Source: Desulfurella amilsii
GTDB taxonomy: Bacteria; Campylobacterota_A; Desulfurellia; Desulfurellales; Desulfurellaceae
Length of the DNA: 64,000 nucleotides
Assembly: GCF_002119425.1 (NCBI RefSeq)
Contig: NZ_MDSU01000018.1
Span: 773,501-837,500 of the forward strand
Reading direction: 5' to 3'
Shown: positions 45,043 to 55,175 of the stretch, piece after piece
How the letters are laid out: every line of letters begins with the position of its first letter
How positions within the stretch are numbered: position 1 is the stretch's first letter
The notes under the pieces: generated by a model
Databases searched by the model: none
The model's input: the letters and a program-made list of their open reading frames with translations, nothing else
Told to the model about the DNA's origin: nothing
Made by a program: the position numbers and the translations under genes

Positions 45043-46335
45043 CTATCTACCCCCTTTTTTCAAAAAACCATCATAGTTTCTCATATAAAGATGAGCCTGT
45101 ATTTGCATTATTGTGTCAAGCGCAACCTGCACAACAATCAATAAAGCAGTACCACCAAAATAAAATGGCACGCTAAAATGCGACATTAATATCCATGGTA
45201 ATACACAAACAAAGGACAAATATATACCACCTACAAATGTAAGCCTTGTAAGTATCCAATCCAAAAAATCCGCAGTGTATTTACCCGGTCTTATGCCTGG
45301 GATAAACCCACCATTTTTTTTAAGATTGTCTGCCACATCTTTTGGATTAAAAGCAATAGATGTGTAAAAGTAAGCAAAGAAAAAAATCAAAATTACATAA
45401 AAAACATTATAAATTAAACCACCAGGATTCAGCAAGTTAGAAATTTTTTGAACCATAGGCACATTGATTACTTTAGCTATTGTTGCAGGAAAAAGCATTA
45501 TAGAAGAAGCAAAAATTGGTGGTATTACGCCTGACACATTGATTTTTAATGGAATATAGCTACTTTGCGCATTGTAGAGACGCTTACCCACCATTCTTCT
45601 TGGGTACTGCACGCTTACTCTTCTTTGAGCTAACTCGACAAATACAATTAGCGCAATCACACCTATTACAACTACAAATATTAACAGCAATGCAAGTATA
45701 GACATATCACCAGAGCTTACCAAGTTAAAAGTATTACCTATAGCGGATGGAAGTCTTGCAATAATACCAGCAAAAATAATAAGAGATATACCATTTCCAA
45801 TACCACGTTCTGTTATTTGCTCGCCAAGCCACATTAAAAAAATGGTACCGGTTGTCAATGTTATATCAGCAAATATTATAAACCCAATACCGTGCCAAAT
45901 GACAACGGGAATGCCATTAGGTCCATGCATGGATTGCAGACCAATTGCGATACCGATACCTTGTAAAAGCGATATGACAACCGTTAAGTACCTTGTATAC
46001 TCTGATATTTTTCTTCTACCTGATTCGCCTTCTTTTTTTAATTTCGCAAGCTCTGGACTGACAGCAGTAAATAACTCCAAAATAATAGCAGCAGAAATAT
46101 AAGGCATAATGCCTAATGAAACTATGCTAAAGTTGCTAATAGCGCCACCGCTAAAAAGGTTAAATAACCCAAGCGCTGTTGATTGATTTTGATTTACAAG
46201 TGCAGACAACACATGAGTGTCTACACCTGGGGTTGGTATGTGTGCTGCTAACCTAAATATGATAAACATAATAAGGGTAAATAACAACCTTTTGTTTAAT
46301 TCGGGTACGTTAAACATATTTGAATAGTCTTGCAT
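45043..46335 (-). CDS. secY: Preprotein translocase subunit SecY
   Basis: 430 residues with ten transmembrane helices. The plug and helix 2 region (FNLFSGGAISNFSIVSLGIMPYI near 57-79), LGEQITERGIGNGISLIIFAG (near 167) and GFIPGIRPGK (near 340, cytoplasmic loop) match SecY. It forms the protein-conducting channel. Its ATG overlaps the rplO stop by one base (TAATG). Confidence 0.97.
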   Translation of the reverse strand: MQDYSNMFNVPELNKRLLFTLIMFIIFRLAAHIPTPGVDTHVLSALVNQNQSTALGLFNLFSGGAISNFSIVSLGIMPYISAAIILELFTAVSPELAKLKKEGESGRRKISEYTRYLTVVISLLQGIGIAIGLQSMHGPNGIPVVIWHGIGFIIFADITLTTGTIFLMWLGEQITERGIGNGISLIIFAGIIARLPSAIGNTFNLVSSGDMSILALLLIFVVVIGVIALIVFVELAQRRVSVQYPRRMVGKRLYNAQSSYIPLKINVSGVIPPIFASSIMLFPATIAKVINVPMVQKISNLLNPGGLIYNVFYVILIFFFAYFYTSIAFNPKDVADNLKKNGGFIPGIRPGKYTADFLDWILTRLTFVGGIYLSFVCVLPWILMSHFSVPFYFGGTALLIVVQVALDTIMQIQAHLYMRNYDGFLKKGGR

Positions 46336-46769
46336 TAAAGAACCTCAAACGTAGCGTTTGCTTGTTCAATTTTACTCATGGCTTGCTTAGAAAATGCGTG
46401 AGCTTTAATATTCAATTTTTTAGATAAAGCCCCATTTCCAAGAATTTTTACTAATTTATTACCGCTAGCCAATCCTTTAGATGTTAGTATTTCAAGCGTA
46501 ACCTGGTCATTGTCATTAAAGTGTTTATCTAATGTATTAAGATTTACAATGTCATACTCTACTTTAAAATTATTTTTAAATCCTCTTTTAGGTAATCTTC
46601 TATAGATAGGTGTCTGACCGCCTTCATAATACACAGGTAAATGCCCATGGCCACTTCTAGCCCTTTCACCTTTATTGCCTTTGCCTGCTGTTGTGCCATA
46701 GCCACTTGCATCACCTCTTCCAACTCTTTTGCGCTTTTGTACTATTTTTGGTAATTCATATAAATGCAT
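46335..46769 (-). CDS. rplO: Ribosomal protein uL15
   Basis: 144 residues from the ATG at 46769, preceded by AAGGAG. A TTG-initiated extension to 46814 would add 15 residues that simply translate a 9-bp tandem repeat (NKLNKLNKL...), so I reject it. The body has KRVGRGDASGYGTTAGKGNKGERARSG and PVYYEGGQTPIYRRLPKRGFKN, typical of uL15, a late 50S assembly protein. Confidence 0.94.
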   Translation of the reverse strand: MHLYELPKIVQKRKRVGRGDASGYGTTAGKGNKGERARSGHGHLPVYYEGGQTPIYRRLPKRGFKNNFKVEYDIVNLNTLDKHFNDNDQVTLEILTSKGLASGNKLVKILGNGALSKKLNIKAHAFSKQAMSKIEQANATFEVL

Positions 46770-46780
46770 ATTAATCTCCT

Positions 46781-46816
46781 TATTCAACTTATTCAACTTA
46801 TTCAACTTATTCAACT
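46781..46816. repeat. Tandem 9-bp repeat at the rpmD/rplO junction
   Basis: Four perfect copies of TATTCAACT; on the coding strand GTTGAATAA repeats, so each unit encodes Val-Glu and then a stop in the rpmD frame. The array contains the end of rpmD and the start of the spacer before the rplO ribosome-binding site. Confidence 0.9.
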
Positions 46817-46986
46817 TCTTCTACTTTAACCATATAGTATAATTTTTTTATCATTCCTTTAATGTACGGTGTATCTTTTCTTAGAACAAACTGGTTTGGC
46901 CTTTTTAAACCAAGAGACCTTGCTATTTTTTTTATTTTATCCTTTTGCCCAATATAACTTCTTGTCATAGTTATTTTAAGAGTCAT
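46807..46986 (-). CDS. rpmD: Ribosomal protein uL30
   Basis: 59 codons. It starts MTLKITMTRSYIGQKDKIKK and contains ARSLGLKRPNQFVLRKDTPY, a standard uL30 core, ending VKVEEVE inside the tandem repeat. The ATG overlaps the rpsE stop (ATGA). A small 50S protein found in the usual rpsE-rpmD-rplO order. Confidence 0.95.
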   Translation of the reverse strand: MTLKITMTRSYIGQKDKIKKIARSLGLKRPNQFVLRKDTPYIKGMIKKLYYMVKVEEVE

Positions 46987-47453
46987 TGCACTAGTCCCCT
47001 TCCTTCAAATATTTCTTCTTTACTCTTTAATAATTGAAGAGCCTTAATAACTGCATTAGCTAAATTAAATGGATTACTTGAGCCAATGGATTTTGTAACT
47101 ATATTTTTAATACCACATGCTTCCAAAATATATCTTGCGGTATTGCCTGCAATTACACCAGTTCCTGGTTGTGCCGGTTTCAACAACACCACGCCAGAAC
47201 CTTGTTTAACTTGAATTATATGTGGTATGCTACCATCTTTTGTAATAGGTACTCTAAACATTTCTTTTTTAGCTTTTTCTATGGCTTTTTTTATAGCCTC
47301 TGAAACTTCTTTTGATTTACCAAGCGCAATGCCTACTTGACCGTTTGAATCGCCGACCACAACTAGTGCATTAAACCTAAATCTTCTACCACCTTTTACT
47401 ACCTTAGCAACTCTTCCAACTTTGATAACATGCTCTTGAAAACTTTTATCCAC
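46983..47453 (-). CDS. rpsE: Ribosomal protein uS5
   Basis: 156 residues. The N-terminal double-stranded RNA-binding part shows VGRVAKVVKGGRRFRFNALVVVGD, the C-terminal part GSGVVLLKPAQPGTGVIAG and SIGSSNPFNLANAVIKAL. It works with uS4 in decoding fidelity and the mRNA entry channel. Confidence 0.97.
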   Translation of the reverse strand: MDKSFQEHVIKVGRVAKVVKGGRRFRFNALVVVGDSNGQVGIALGKSKEVSEAIKKAIEKAKKEMFRVPITKDGSIPHIIQVKQGSGVVLLKPAQPGTGVIAGNTARYILEACGIKNIVTKSIGSSNPFNLANAVIKALQLLKSKEEIFEGRGLVQ

Positions 47454-47462
47454 TTAAACCTC

Positions 47463-47828
47463 CTAAAATATCAAACCGCCTTCTCTTGCAGCATCTGCTA
47501 AGGCTTTAACTTTGCCATGATACAAGTAGCCATTTCTATCAAAAACAACACTTGATATGTCCTTTTCCGTTGCTTTTTTAGCCAAAATCGCTCCAACTAA
47601 CTTTGCAGTTTCAATATTACAACCTTTAACTTTGCCTTGTAACTGGTTATCCAAACTTGAAACACTCACGATTGTTTTGCCACTTGCATCATCAATAATT
47701 TGAGCATATATATGATTTAAACTTTTGAATACACATAACCTCGGTTTTTCTAATGTGCCTCTTATTTTATACTTCAAACGAACTTTTCTGGCTAATCGAA
47801 GTTTATTTCTACTGCGTTTCTTTAACAT
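47463..47828 (-). CDS. rplR: Ribosomal protein uL18
   Basis: 121 residues. [46 protein letters not shown] and the C-terminal [26 protein letters not shown] are diagnostic. It binds 5S rRNA. Confidence 0.97.
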   Translation of the reverse strand: MLKKRSRNKLRLARKVRLKYKIRGTLEKPRLCVFKSLNHIYAQIIDDASGKTIVSVSSLDNQLQGKVKGCNIETAKLVGAILAKKATEKDISSVVFDRNGYLYHGKVKALADAAREGGLIF

Positions 47829-47836
47829 TCAACCTC

Positions 47837-48385
47837 CTATTTTCCTGCGGCTTTACCAGCTTTCCTTCTGACTTTCTCGTCTTTGTATCTAATACCTTTA
47901 CCCTTATATGGTTCAACTTTTTTAAATGCCCTCATGTCAGCTGCAACCTGACCAACTAAATATTTGTCAATCCCATATATTGTTACGTTTGTGCCAGTTT
48001 TATCTACTTCCACAGTTATACCATCTGGTATTGGGTAAAAAATCTCATGAGAAAATCCAAGATTTAACTTAACTCTCTTCGATTCAACATTTGCTTTATA
48101 GCCAACACCCTCTATTATCAATTCTTTTTTAAAACCATTAGTTACACCCACAACGGCATTTGCAATCAAGCTCCTGTACAAACCGTGAAAAGCGTTTGCT
48201 TTTTTATTTTCCTCGTTTATGTTTTTAATAATTAAAGTATCCCCTTCTTTTACTACTTCAATAAATTCTGATTTAAAGGTTTGTGTTGCAACACCCCTTG
48301 GGCCTTTAATCGTAACTTTGTCTTTTTCTATGTTTAGATCGATATTTTTTGGTATATCAATAACTTTTTTGCCTATACGAGACAT
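47837..48385 (-). CDS. rplF: Ribosomal protein uL6
   Basis: 182 residues with the two duplicated uL6 domains. SRIGKKVIDIPKNIDL opens the protein, and the C-terminal end shows YKGKGIRYKDEKVRRKAGKAAGK, the rRNA-binding uL6 signature. It lies near the factor-binding centre of the 50S subunit. Confidence 0.97.
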   Translation of the reverse strand: MSRIGKKVIDIPKNIDLNIEKDKVTIKGPRGVATQTFKSEFIEVVKEGDTLIIKNINEENKKANAFHGLYRSLIANAVVGVTNGFKKELIIEGVGYKANVESKRVKLNLGFSHEIFYPIPDGITVEVDKTGTNVTIYGIDKYLVGQVAADMRAFKKVEPYKGKGIRYKDEKVRRKAGKAAGK

Positions 48386-48394
48386 ACTTTCCTC

Positions 48395-48787
48395 CTAAAA
48401 CAGCTCACAAATCAACTCTCCGCCCAGTTTTCTCTTTTTTGCCTGATAAGTTGTCATAACACCTTGGTTTGTTGATATGATACCCATTCCTAAACCACTC
48501 ATAACAGGCTTTATATCTTGCGACTTAACATAAATTCTTCTTGATGGTTTACTTATAAACTTCATTGTGCTTAAAACCGGTTTTTTTCGTTTTTCATCTA
48601 AATATTGTAATTCTACTTTTATTTGTGTTTTTAAAGGATTAATTATTTCATAATTTTTTATGTAGCCCTCTTTTTTTAATATCTCACAAACATTTTTCAC
48701 CATACTATTGCCATATATTACTACTTCGGTTTTTTTTGTTGATAGCGCATTCTTTATAGCCGATAATGAATCACTTATTCTATTCAT
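48395..48787 (-). CDS. rpsH: Ribosomal protein uS8
   Basis: 130 residues. ISDSLSAIKNALSTKK begins it and the C-terminal VMSGLGMGIISTNQGVMTT block is the uS8 signature. A primary 16S-binding protein that in E. coli represses the spc operon. Confidence 0.97.
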   Translation of the reverse strand: MNRISDSLSAIKNALSTKKTEVVIYGNSMVKNVCEILKKEGYIKNYEIINPLKTQIKVELQYLDEKRKKPVLSTMKFISKPSRRIYVKSQDIKPVMSGLGMGIISTNQGVMTTYQAKKRKLGGELICELF

Positions 48788-48796
48788 TGTTACTCC

Positions 48797-48982
48797 TTAC
48801 CAACTAGCCTTGGTTATACCTGGAATTTCTCCCTTTGAAGCTAAGTTTCTAAAACAAATTCTACAAATGCCAAAATCCCTAATATAACCTCTTGATCTTC
48901 CGCATATATTGCACCTATTTTTAGTTCTTACTTTAAATTTTGGATTTTTTTTAGATTTTTCAATCATTGCCTTTCTAGCCAT
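48797..48982 (-). CDS. rpsN: Ribosomal protein uS14, zinc-binding type
   Basis: 61 residues, the short form with a Cys4 zinc site: [22 protein letters not shown] (residues 24-45). The zinc-free long form is absent here. Located between rplE and rpsH as usual. Confidence 0.97.
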   Translation of the reverse strand: MARKAMIEKSKKNPKFKVRTKNRCNICGRSRGYIRDFGICRICFRNLASKGEIPGITKASW

Positions 48983-48990
48983 TAAACCTC

Positions 48991-49542
48991 CTAACTCGCT
49001 TTAGCAAAGGGCATACCAAAAGCTTTTAATAATTCGAAAGCTTCCTCGTCGCTCTTTGATGTAGTAACAAAAGAAATGCTTATCCCATGCATTTTAAGTA
49101 TTTTATCGTAGTTAATTTCTGGGAAAATCAACTGTTCTGTAACGCCAAGGGTGTAATTTCCACGACCATCAAAATTCTTTTTAGAAACGCCTCTAAAATC
49201 TCTAATTCTTGGTAAACTAAAACTAATAAATCGTTCTAAAAACTCATACATTCTATCCTTTCTTAACGTTACTTTGCAACCTATTGTTTGACCTTTTCTC
49301 AGCTTGAAATTTGCAATAGAATTCTTTGCTCTTGTAATTACACCTTTTTGACCAGTTATGGCAGCAATCTCTTCAAGTGCTGAATCCAATATTTTTATAT
49401 CGGTTGCACCTTCTGCCATGCCAATATTTAATACAATTTTCTCTAATTTAGGAACTTGCATAACATTTTTATAAGAAAATTTCTGCATAATGTATGGTAT
49501 CACATTTTCCTTATAGTATTTTTTCATATTTGGTATATACAA
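48991..49542 (-). CDS. rplE: Ribosomal protein uL5
   Basis: 183 residues. [41 protein letters not shown] and the [21 protein letters not shown] segment match uL5, which bridges 5S rRNA and the P-site tRNA. Confidence 0.97.
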   Translation of the reverse strand: MYIPNMKKYYKENVIPYIMQKFSYKNVMQVPKLEKIVLNIGMAEGATDIKILDSALEEIAAITGQKGVITRAKNSIANFKLRKGQTIGCKVTLRKDRMYEFLERFISFSLPRIRDFRGVSKKNFDGRGNYTLGVTEQLIFPEINYDKILKMHGISISFVTTSKSDEEAFELLKAFGMPFAKAS

Positions 49543-49558
49543 CTTAGGACCTCCGCTA

Positions 49559-49891
49559 TTATATGGTTTCGTTGCATTTTTGACAAACCCTTACTTTTGT
49601 GCCATCATCTAAAAATTTACTTGCAATACGTGTAGGTTTATTACAATGAGGACATACTAACATTACATTAGATATATCAATAGGCGCCTCTTTCTCTATT
49701 ATGCCACCCTTTGATGTTTGAGTTGCTTTTTCGTGTTTTTTTATAATTTTCACACCTTCAACTATTGCTCTGTTCTTTTTTGGCACAAAGGATATAATTT
49801 TCCCTATTTTTCCTTTGTCTTTGCCGGTTATTACTTTAACTAAGTCACCTTTTTTAAGTTTAGTTCTCATGTTTGAATACACACTAGACAT
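49559..49891 (-). CDS. rplX: Ribosomal protein uL24
   Basis: 110 residues. The KOW motif ([20 protein letters not shown]) is followed by a C-terminal Cys pair set, CPHCNKP and CQKC, as in zinc-type uL24. The ATG at 49891 is preferred for its AAGGAG at 8 bases; the next in-frame ATG (49870) is where many homologues start. Confidence 0.94.
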   Translation of the reverse strand: MSSVYSNMRTKLKKGDLVKVITGKDKGKIGKIISFVPKKNRAIVEGVKIIKKHEKATQTSKGGIIEKEAPIDISNVMLVCPHCNKPTRIASKFLDDGTKVRVCQKCNETI

Positions 49892-49902
49892 AATTTAACT
49901 CC

Positions 49903-50271
49903 TTATAGAACCTCTGGTGCAAGAGATATAATCTTCATAAAATCCTTCATTCTTAGCTCTCTTACAACTGGCCCAAAAATTCTTGTCCCTATTGGCTCTT
50001 TTTGATTATTAATTATCACTGCAGCGTTTTCGTCAAATCTGATATATGAGCCATCATCTCTTCTAAATTCTTTTTTGGTTCTGACAATTACTGCCTTTAC
50101 AACATCGCCTTTTTTTACTTTGCCATTAGGTATAGCTTCTTTAACAGATGCCACTATAACATCGCCAACATAAGCATATCTTCTTTTTGATCCGCCAAGA
50201 ACCTTTATACACATTATTTTTTTTGCTCCAGAATTATCAGCTGATTTTAGCATTGTAAAAGGTTGTATCAT
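49903..50271 (-). CDS. rplN: Ribosomal protein uL14
   Basis: 122 residues. [21 protein letters not shown] and the C-terminal [26 protein letters not shown] are invariant uL14 features. It forms an intersubunit bridge. First gene of the spc part; its start overlaps the rpsQ stop (ATGA). Confidence 0.98.
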   Translation of the reverse strand: MIQPFTMLKSADNSGAKKIMCIKVLGGSKRRYAYVGDVIVASVKEAIPNGKVKKGDVVKAVIVRTKKEFRRDDGSYIRFDENAAVIINNQKEPIGTRIFGPVVRELRMKDFMKIISLAPEVL

Positions 50272-50531
50272 ATTTCTTCTCCTAACCCAACATATCGTTG
50301 CACAATTTTAAGCAACCTAAAGCTTTTTTCTTTGGATATAGGTCTGCAGCTTATAAATTGGACAACATCACCCACTTTTGATTCATTTTGCTCATCGTGA
50401 ATCTTAAATTTTTTTGTTTTTTTAACATACTTCTTAATCTTTGTGTGTAATTTATATTCTTCAATCCTAACTACTCTAGTTTTGTCCATCTTGTCACTAA
50501 GGACAACACCTTCTCCAATAAACCTGCTCAT
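50268..50531 (-). CDS. rpsQ: Ribosomal protein uS17
   Basis: 87 residues. [42 protein letters not shown] is the uS17 OB-fold core, with [18 protein letters not shown] near the end. It is a primary 16S-binding protein. Overlaps rpmC by 4 bases. Confidence 0.97.
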   Translation of the reverse strand: MSRFIGEGVVLSDKMDKTRVVRIEEYKLHTKIKKYVKKTKKFKIHDEQNESKVGDVVQFISCRPISKEKSFRLLKIVQRYVGLGEEI

Positions 50532-50722
50532 AATTCTTTCTCCAATTGCTTAACTCTTGTTAACGCGCGTGCTAAATCTTTTTTTAAATTTTTAATTCTC
50601 TTAGGATTTTCTAGTTGTTCGAAACCTTTTTTTAGCCTTAAACGCATAAGCTCTTCTCTTATCTTTTGTTCTGATTCTTTCAAGGCTTTTATATCCAATT
50701 CTTTGGCATCATTTTTCTTCAT
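50528..50722 (-). CDS. rpmC: Ribosomal protein uL29
   Basis: 64 residues, helical hairpin protein. I set the start at the ATG of the ATGA overlap with rplP (50722); a GTG at 50728 would add two residues. EEMLRLRLKK-type segments ([28 protein letters not shown]) are typical of uL29, which sits at the exit tunnel. Confidence 0.94.
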   Translation of the reverse strand: MKKNDAKELDIKALKESEQKIREELMRLRLKKGFEQLENPKRIKNLKKDLARALTRVKQLEKEL

Positions 50723-51141
50723 AGCCACTCCCCACTTTTTACAAATTTTGTATTAATGTTAAGCTTAGAAGAAGCCAACTCAAATGCACTTTTAGCTAGT
50801 TCTTCACTAACTCCCCCAACTTCATACAAAATTCTTCCGGGTTTTATGACACAAACCCATTTCTCAATAGAACCTTTTCCTTTTCCCATTCTTGTCTCTG
50901 CTGGTTTTTTTGTAAGAGGAAAATCGGGAAATATTCTAATCCAAAGCTTACCTTGATGTTTAAGCCTTCTATTTATTGCAACCCTTGCTGCTTCTATTTG
51001 ATTACTTGTTATTTCACCTCTTCCAATCGCTTTTAACCCAAACTCACCAAAAGCAAGCTGACTTCCTCTTTTTGTTAAACCTTCTACGCCATGTCGGTTG
51101 CGTTGATATTTTCTAAATTTCGTTTTCTTTGGCATTAACAT
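50719..51141 (-). CDS. rplP: Ribosomal protein uL16
   Basis: 140 residues. [51 protein letters not shown] and [23 protein letters not shown] are diagnostic. It lines the A-site side of the 50S subunit and is needed late in assembly. Confidence 0.97.
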   Translation of the reverse strand: MLMPKKTKFRKYQRNRHGVEGLTKRGSQLAFGEFGLKAIGRGEITSNQIEAARVAINRRLKHQGKLWIRIFPDFPLTKKPAETRMGKGKGSIEKWVCVIKPGRILYEVGGVSEELAKSAFELASSKLNINTKFVKSGEWL

Positions 51142-51153
51142 AAAACAACTCCT

Positions 51154-51780
51154 TTAATCCATTACATAACCTTTAAATACCCAAACTTTTATACCTATTA
51201 TGCCAGCCGTTGTCAAACTTTCAGCAAACCCGTAATCAATATTTGCTCTAAGTGTGGTAAGCGGTACCCGACCTTCCTTTAGCCACTCTGTTCTAGCCAT
51301 CTCAACTCCACCTAATTTGCCAGCACACTGTATCTTTATGCCTTGAGCGCCTTTTCTTTGAGCTAAGTATGCCGCTTTTTTCATTGCCCTTCTAAAGTGT
51401 GTTCTCTTCTCAATTTGTAAAGCAATATTTTCTGCTATCAACTGTGCGTCAGTTTCAGGCGTATTGACTTCTCTAATATTTACTGACACTTCTGACTTAG
51501 TAATGTCATCAACAAAGTTTTTAATCTTTTCAACTTCCGAGCCTTTTTTACCTATTAAAATACCTGGCCTTGCTGCATATATATTTAGTGTCAACTTGTT
51601 CATTTTTCTTTCTATTTCTATATTTGAAATACCAGCATAATATAGCTTTGCTTTAACTTCTTTTCTTATTTTTTGATCTTCTAACAACTTGTCCTTAAAA
51701 TTGCTTTTTGCAAACCATCTTGATGACCAGCTTCTTATTATCCCTAACCTTAATCCAATCGGGTTAACCTTTTGACCCAA
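51154..51780 (-). CDS. rpsC: Ribosomal protein uS3
   Basis: 208 residues. GQKVNPIGLRLGIIRSWSSRWFA is the conserved beginning; the KH domain has RPGILIGKKGSEVEKI near 72, and the C-terminal domain GAQGIKIQCAGKLGGVEMARTEW near 144. The start codon is TTG, preceded by AAGGAGGT, and the gene overlaps rplV by 17 bases. Confidence 0.96.
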   Translation of the reverse strand: MGQKVNPIGLRLGIIRSWSSRWFAKSNFKDKLLEDQKIRKEVKAKLYYAGISNIEIERKMNKLTLNIYAARPGILIGKKGSEVEKIKNFVDDITKSEVSVNIREVNTPETDAQLIAENIALQIEKRTHFRRAMKKAAYLAQRKGAQGIKIQCAGKLGGVEMARTEWLKEGRVPLTTLRANIDYGFAESLTTAGIIGIKVWVFKGYVMD

Positions 51781-52114
51781 AACCCACCTCCTTTGCCAAC
51801 ACGAGCTTTATGTTTGTGCTTCTCTTTAAGATCTTTCCTGCGCGCCCCATTGCCATCGGTCTGAATCTTTTTAACCTTATGCCATCATCTGCGCATACTG
51901 TCTTTACATAAAATTTATTAGGGTCTTCACCTTTTTCTAAGCAACCAGCAATAGCTGATTCCAACAATTTTGAAAGAATGAAAGCGCTTTTTTTAGGAAC
52001 AAGTTTCAATATAGATACAGCTTCATTTGCTTTTTTACCTTTTATTAAACTTGTTACTTGTCTAACTTTAATGGGCGATATTCTTGCCCTTGATAACTTC
52101 ACCGTATGTTCCAC
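51764..52114 (-). CDS. rplV: Ribosomal protein uL22
   Basis: 116 residues. LSRARISPIKVRQVTSLIKGKKANEA and the C-terminal extended hairpin region (RLKRFRPMAMGRAGKILKRSTNI) match uL22, which lines the exit tunnel. The start is GTG with a GGGGGT Shine-Dalgarno. Confidence 0.95.
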   Translation of the reverse strand: MEHTVKLSRARISPIKVRQVTSLIKGKKANEAVSILKLVPKKSAFILSKLLESAIAGCLEKGEDPNKFYVKTVCADDGIRLKRFRPMAMGRAGKILKRSTNIKLVLAKEVGFGSKG

Positions 52115-52147
52115 TTACATTACCCCCATGGTTTGTTTATTTATCAG

Positions 52148-52429
52148 CTACTTACCTATTTTCTTTTGAACTACGCCTTTATGGCCTTTAAAAGTCCTTG
52201 TTGGTGAAAATTCACCTAGTTTGTAGCCAACCATATTTTCTGTAACGTATACAGGTATAAATTTTCTACCGTTGTGCACTCCAAATGTTAAACCAACAAA
52301 CTCAGGCACAATAACACTTCTTCTAGACCATGTTTTTATTATTGTTTTTTTGCCTTCTATTTTTGCTTGACTAGCTTTCTTAAGTAGCTTTTCATCAACA
52401 AATGGCCCTTTTTTTATTGACCTTGCCAT
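52148..52429 (-). CDS. rpsS: Ribosomal protein uS19
   Basis: 93 residues. [60 protein letters not shown] and FKGHKG are all uS19 hallmarks. It contacts uS13 in the 30S head. Confidence 0.98.
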   Translation of the reverse strand: MARSIKKGPFVDEKLLKKASQAKIEGKKTIIKTWSRRSVIVPEFVGLTFGVHNGRKFIPVYVTENMVGYKLGEFSPTRTFKGHKGVVQKKIGK

Positions 52430-52437
52430 CTAACCCC

Positions 52438-53259
52438 CTAATTAATTCTCTTAATGATAAATTTATCGGTACGTTTATTGTGCCTTGTTTTGTAACCTTT
52501 TGTTGGTTTACCCCACGGTGTTACTGGTGTGCCGCCAGTGCCTGTTTTACCTTCGCCACCGCCATGAGGATGATCAATTGGGTTCATTGCCACGCCTCTA
52601 ACGTGTGGTCTTCTTCCCATATGTCTTATTCTTCCTGCTTTACCATAGTTTATATTATTCTGGTCGATATTTCCAACCTGGCCAATAGTTGCGTAGCAAT
52701 CAGCCAACACATACCTCATCTCACCACTTGGTAATTTTAAGGTAACATATTTGCCTTCTTTTGCCATTAACTGAGCAAATGTCCCGGCACCTCTTGCTAA
52801 TTTCCCACCACCATTGATTTTTAACTCTATATTGTGAATAAAACTGCCAACAGGAATTTTCCTGAGAGGAAGAGCATTTCCAACTTTTGGCTCAATATTC
52901 TCACCAGCTTGAACCTTATCATTCACATTCAAGCCAACAGGAGCCAAAATATATCTTTTCTCACCATCTTTATACGACAGCAAAGCTATTCTGGCGCTTC
53001 GATTTGGATCGTATTCTATAGCTTTAACTACTGCTTCTATATCTCTTTTATCTCTTTTAAAATCAATAATACGATATAGATTTCTTGTGCCACCACCTCG
53101 AAACCTTATTGTTATATGTCCTTTATTATTTCTACCAGATTTCTTTTTTAAGACTACAGTTAGAGATTTTTCAGGCTCCGTTTTTGTTATTTCACTAAAA
53201 TCACTGCCACTTGCAAACCTCATGCCGTTTGTAACCGGTTTAAAGAACTTTATCCCCAT
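52438..53259 (-). CDS. rplB: Ribosomal protein uL2
   Basis: 273 residues. [16 protein letters not shown] near 40 and the C-terminal [19 protein letters not shown] near 221 are the universally conserved uL2 segments; the latter contains the His next to the peptidyl transferase region. Located between rpsS and rplW. Confidence 0.98.
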   Translation of the reverse strand: MGIKFFKPVTNGMRFASGSDFSEITKTEPEKSLTVVLKKKSGRNNKGHITIRFRGGGTRNLYRIIDFKRDKRDIEAVVKAIEYDPNRSARIALLSYKDGEKRYILAPVGLNVNDKVQAGENIEPKVGNALPLRKIPVGSFIHNIELKINGGGKLARGAGTFAQLMAKEGKYVTLKLPSGEMRYVLADCYATIGQVGNIDQNNINYGKAGRIRHMGRRPHVRGVAMNPIDHPHGGGEGKTGTGGTPVTPWGKPTKGYKTRHNKRTDKFIIKRIN

Positions 53260-53271
53260 AATATCCCCTTT

Positions 53272-53544
53272 TTATAAATTTATATTGTAGCCTTTTTTGA
53301 GTGTAACCACACATTTTTTTTTCGAATTTTTTTTGCCAATTATACTCCTAAAAACCTTTAATTTCCCCTTAGAGTTAAGTACATTTACATCATTAACTTT
53401 CACATTAAAAATAGATTCAATTGATTTTTTTATTTCAGGCTTGGTAGCATTTACTGGCACATAAAACTCATATTTATTAAACTCTTGCATCATAAGAGCT
53501 TTTTCTGAAACTACTCGGCCTTGAATAATACTCCATTTATCCAT
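53272..53544 (-). CDS. rplW: Ribosomal protein uL23
   Basis: 90 residues. [53 protein letters not shown] is the standard uL23 core. It forms the docking site for trigger factor and SRP at the tunnel exit. It overlaps rplD by 8 bases. Confidence 0.96.
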   Translation of the reverse strand: MDKWSIIQGRVVSEKALMMQEFNKYEFYVPVNATKPEIKKSIESIFNVKVNDVNVLNSKGKLKVFRSIIGKKNSKKKCVVTLKKGYNINL

Positions 53545-54163
53545 TGGTAAATCTCCTGCTTAATTTTTCAAAAGTATCCTTTGTTGTCACAACTTTGGGA
53601 AATCTAATTAAATCATAAACATTAACACTATCAACATTTCTAACCTCAACTAATTTTAAATTCCTTAGCGACAAATAAGCATTCAACATGTTTTTATCTA
53701 AAATAAACAAGGATTTTTCAGCATCAAGTTTTTTTACCAATTCAGAGGCTAATTTTGTTTTTGGTTTTTCAAAGTTTAAATCATTAAGCACCATAAGAGT
53801 TTTTGCCTCAATATGATCCATTAACACTTCCAAAAAAGCTTTTCTTTTTTCTTTTTTATTTATTTTTAATTCAAAATCAGTTTTTGGCTTTGGACCAAAA
53901 ATAACGCCACCACCTCTAAATAACGGTGATCTAATTGAGCCAGCTCTAGCTCTACCCGTACCTTTTTGCTTCCAAGGTTTTTTACCACCGCCTGAGACTT
54001 CACCTCTTGTTTTAGTCGAAGCCGTCCATTGTCTTTTATTAGCCAGCAAAACTCTTACCACTCTATTTACAACAACACCTGACTTCTTTGACGGTTTATA
54101 ATTAAGATCAAAATCCATTTCACCAACCTTATTAATATCTTTATCAAAATACTCTATTTTCAT
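53537..54163 (-). CDS. rplD: Ribosomal protein uL4
   Basis: 208 residues. [44 protein letters not shown] (about 55-98) is the conserved extended loop that enters the tunnel. In E. coli uL4 represses the S10 operon. Confidence 0.97.
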   Translation of the reverse strand: MKIEYFDKDINKVGEMDFDLNYKPSKKSGVVVNRVVRVLLANKRQWTASTKTRGEVSGGGKKPWKQKGTGRARAGSIRSPLFRGGGVIFGPKPKTDFELKINKKEKRKAFLEVLMDHIEAKTLMVLNDLNFEKPKTKLASELVKKLDAEKSLFILDKNMLNAYLSLRNLKLVEVRNVDSVNVYDLIRFPKVVTTKDTFEKLSRRFTNG

Positions 54164-54165
54164 GA

Positions 54166-54789
54166 TTATTTCTCCTTCTTGCTCAATAAGGTGACATAAG
54201 AACCCCTAGAACCAGGCACAGCACCACTTACAGCTATAATATTTTTTTCTTTATCAATAAAGACAACTTTCAGGTTTTTAATTGTCACACGCTCATTTCC
54301 TAAGTGTCCAGGCATTTTTTTACCTTTTATAACCCTACCTGGCCATTCTCTATTTCCAATTGAGCCTACCCTTCTATTAAACATTGAGCCATGACCACCC
54401 GGACCACCGGCAAAGTTATACCTTTTCATTGCGCCAGCAAAGCCCTTGCCTTTTGATATACCTAAAACATCAATTTGATCACCTACATTAAAAATATCAA
54501 TTTCGATTTTGTTACCCAATGTAAAATCATTTGTATCTTTAATCTTAAACTCTTTTAGATATTTTTTGGGTGTGGCGTTTGATTTTTTTAAATGGCCGAG
54601 TTGTGCTTTTGTTATTCTGATTTCTTTTGTATCAACAAAACCAACCTGAATAGCATCATACCCATCATTATCTTTCGTCTTAATTTGGGTAACGATGGCA
54701 GGTTCTGCTTCCAAAACCGTTACAGCAACCGCATTACCCTCTACAAAAATTCTAGACATCCCAATCTTTTTTGCAATCAGTCCTACCAT
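54166..54789 (-). CDS. rplC: Ribosomal protein uL3
   Basis: 207 residues. [13 protein letters not shown] starts it; [23 protein letters not shown] and the [20 protein letters not shown] segment hold the uL3 signature close to the peptidyl transferase centre. A 69-base gap with a weak hairpin separates it from rpsJ. Confidence 0.97.
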   Translation of the reverse strand: MVGLIAKKIGMSRIFVEGNAVAVTVLEAEPAIVTQIKTKDNDGYDAIQVGFVDTKEIRITKAQLGHLKKSNATPKKYLKEFKIKDTNDFTLGNKIEIDIFNVGDQIDVLGISKGKGFAGAMKRYNFAGGPGGHGSMFNRRVGSIGNREWPGRVIKGKKMPGHLGNERVTIKNLKVVFIDKEKNIIAVSGAVPGSRGSYVTLLSKKEK

Positions 54790-54858
54790 ATCTTAACTCC
54801 TATAATCTATACATCAAGAGGCAGTGAAACCAAAAGGTTTTTACCTCTTTTTTAACTT

Positions 54859-55164
54859 CTAAAGTTTAACCTCTACGTCTACACCAGCGGCCAAATCAAT
54901 TTTCATCAAAGCATCAACAGTTTGTTGAGTAGCTTCGTCTATCTCTAAGAGTCTTTTGTGAACTCTCATTTCAAATTGCTCCCTTGAGGTTTTATTAACA
55001 TGAGGTGATCTTAACACTGTATACTTTGAAATATCAGTTGGAAGTGGTATTGGTCCTCTTATAGTCGCCCCAGTTCTTTTAACAGTTTCAATTATATCTT
55101 TTACAGATCTATCCAACAATTTTGCTTCGTAAGCTCTAAGTTTAATTCTAATTTTTTGCGACAT
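54859..55164 (-). CDS. rpsJ: Ribosomal protein uS10
   Basis: 101 residues. [40 protein letters not shown] and [23 protein letters not shown] are diagnostic. Also called NusE, the partner of NusB in antitermination. It follows tuf after only 11 bases, so the str and S10 blocks are joined. Confidence 0.98.
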   Translation of the reverse strand: MSQKIRIKLRAYEAKLLDRSVKDIIETVKRTGATIRGPIPLPTDISKYTVLRSPHVNKTSREQFEMRVHKRLLEIDEATQQTVDALMKIDLAAGVDVEVKL

Positions 55165-55175
55165 TCAAAACACCC

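Noticed and set aside
46770-46814. TTG-initiated N-terminal extension of uL15 (NKLNKLNKL...)
   Set aside because: It is only a translation of the 9-bp repeat, and an AAGGAG motif points to the ATG at 46769.
54790-54858. Hairpin between rpsJ and rplC (AGAGG / CCTCT with an inner AAACC / GGTTT)
   Set aside because: The stem is interrupted by a sizeable internal loop, and I see no match to known ribosomal leader structures; too weak to list as a feature.
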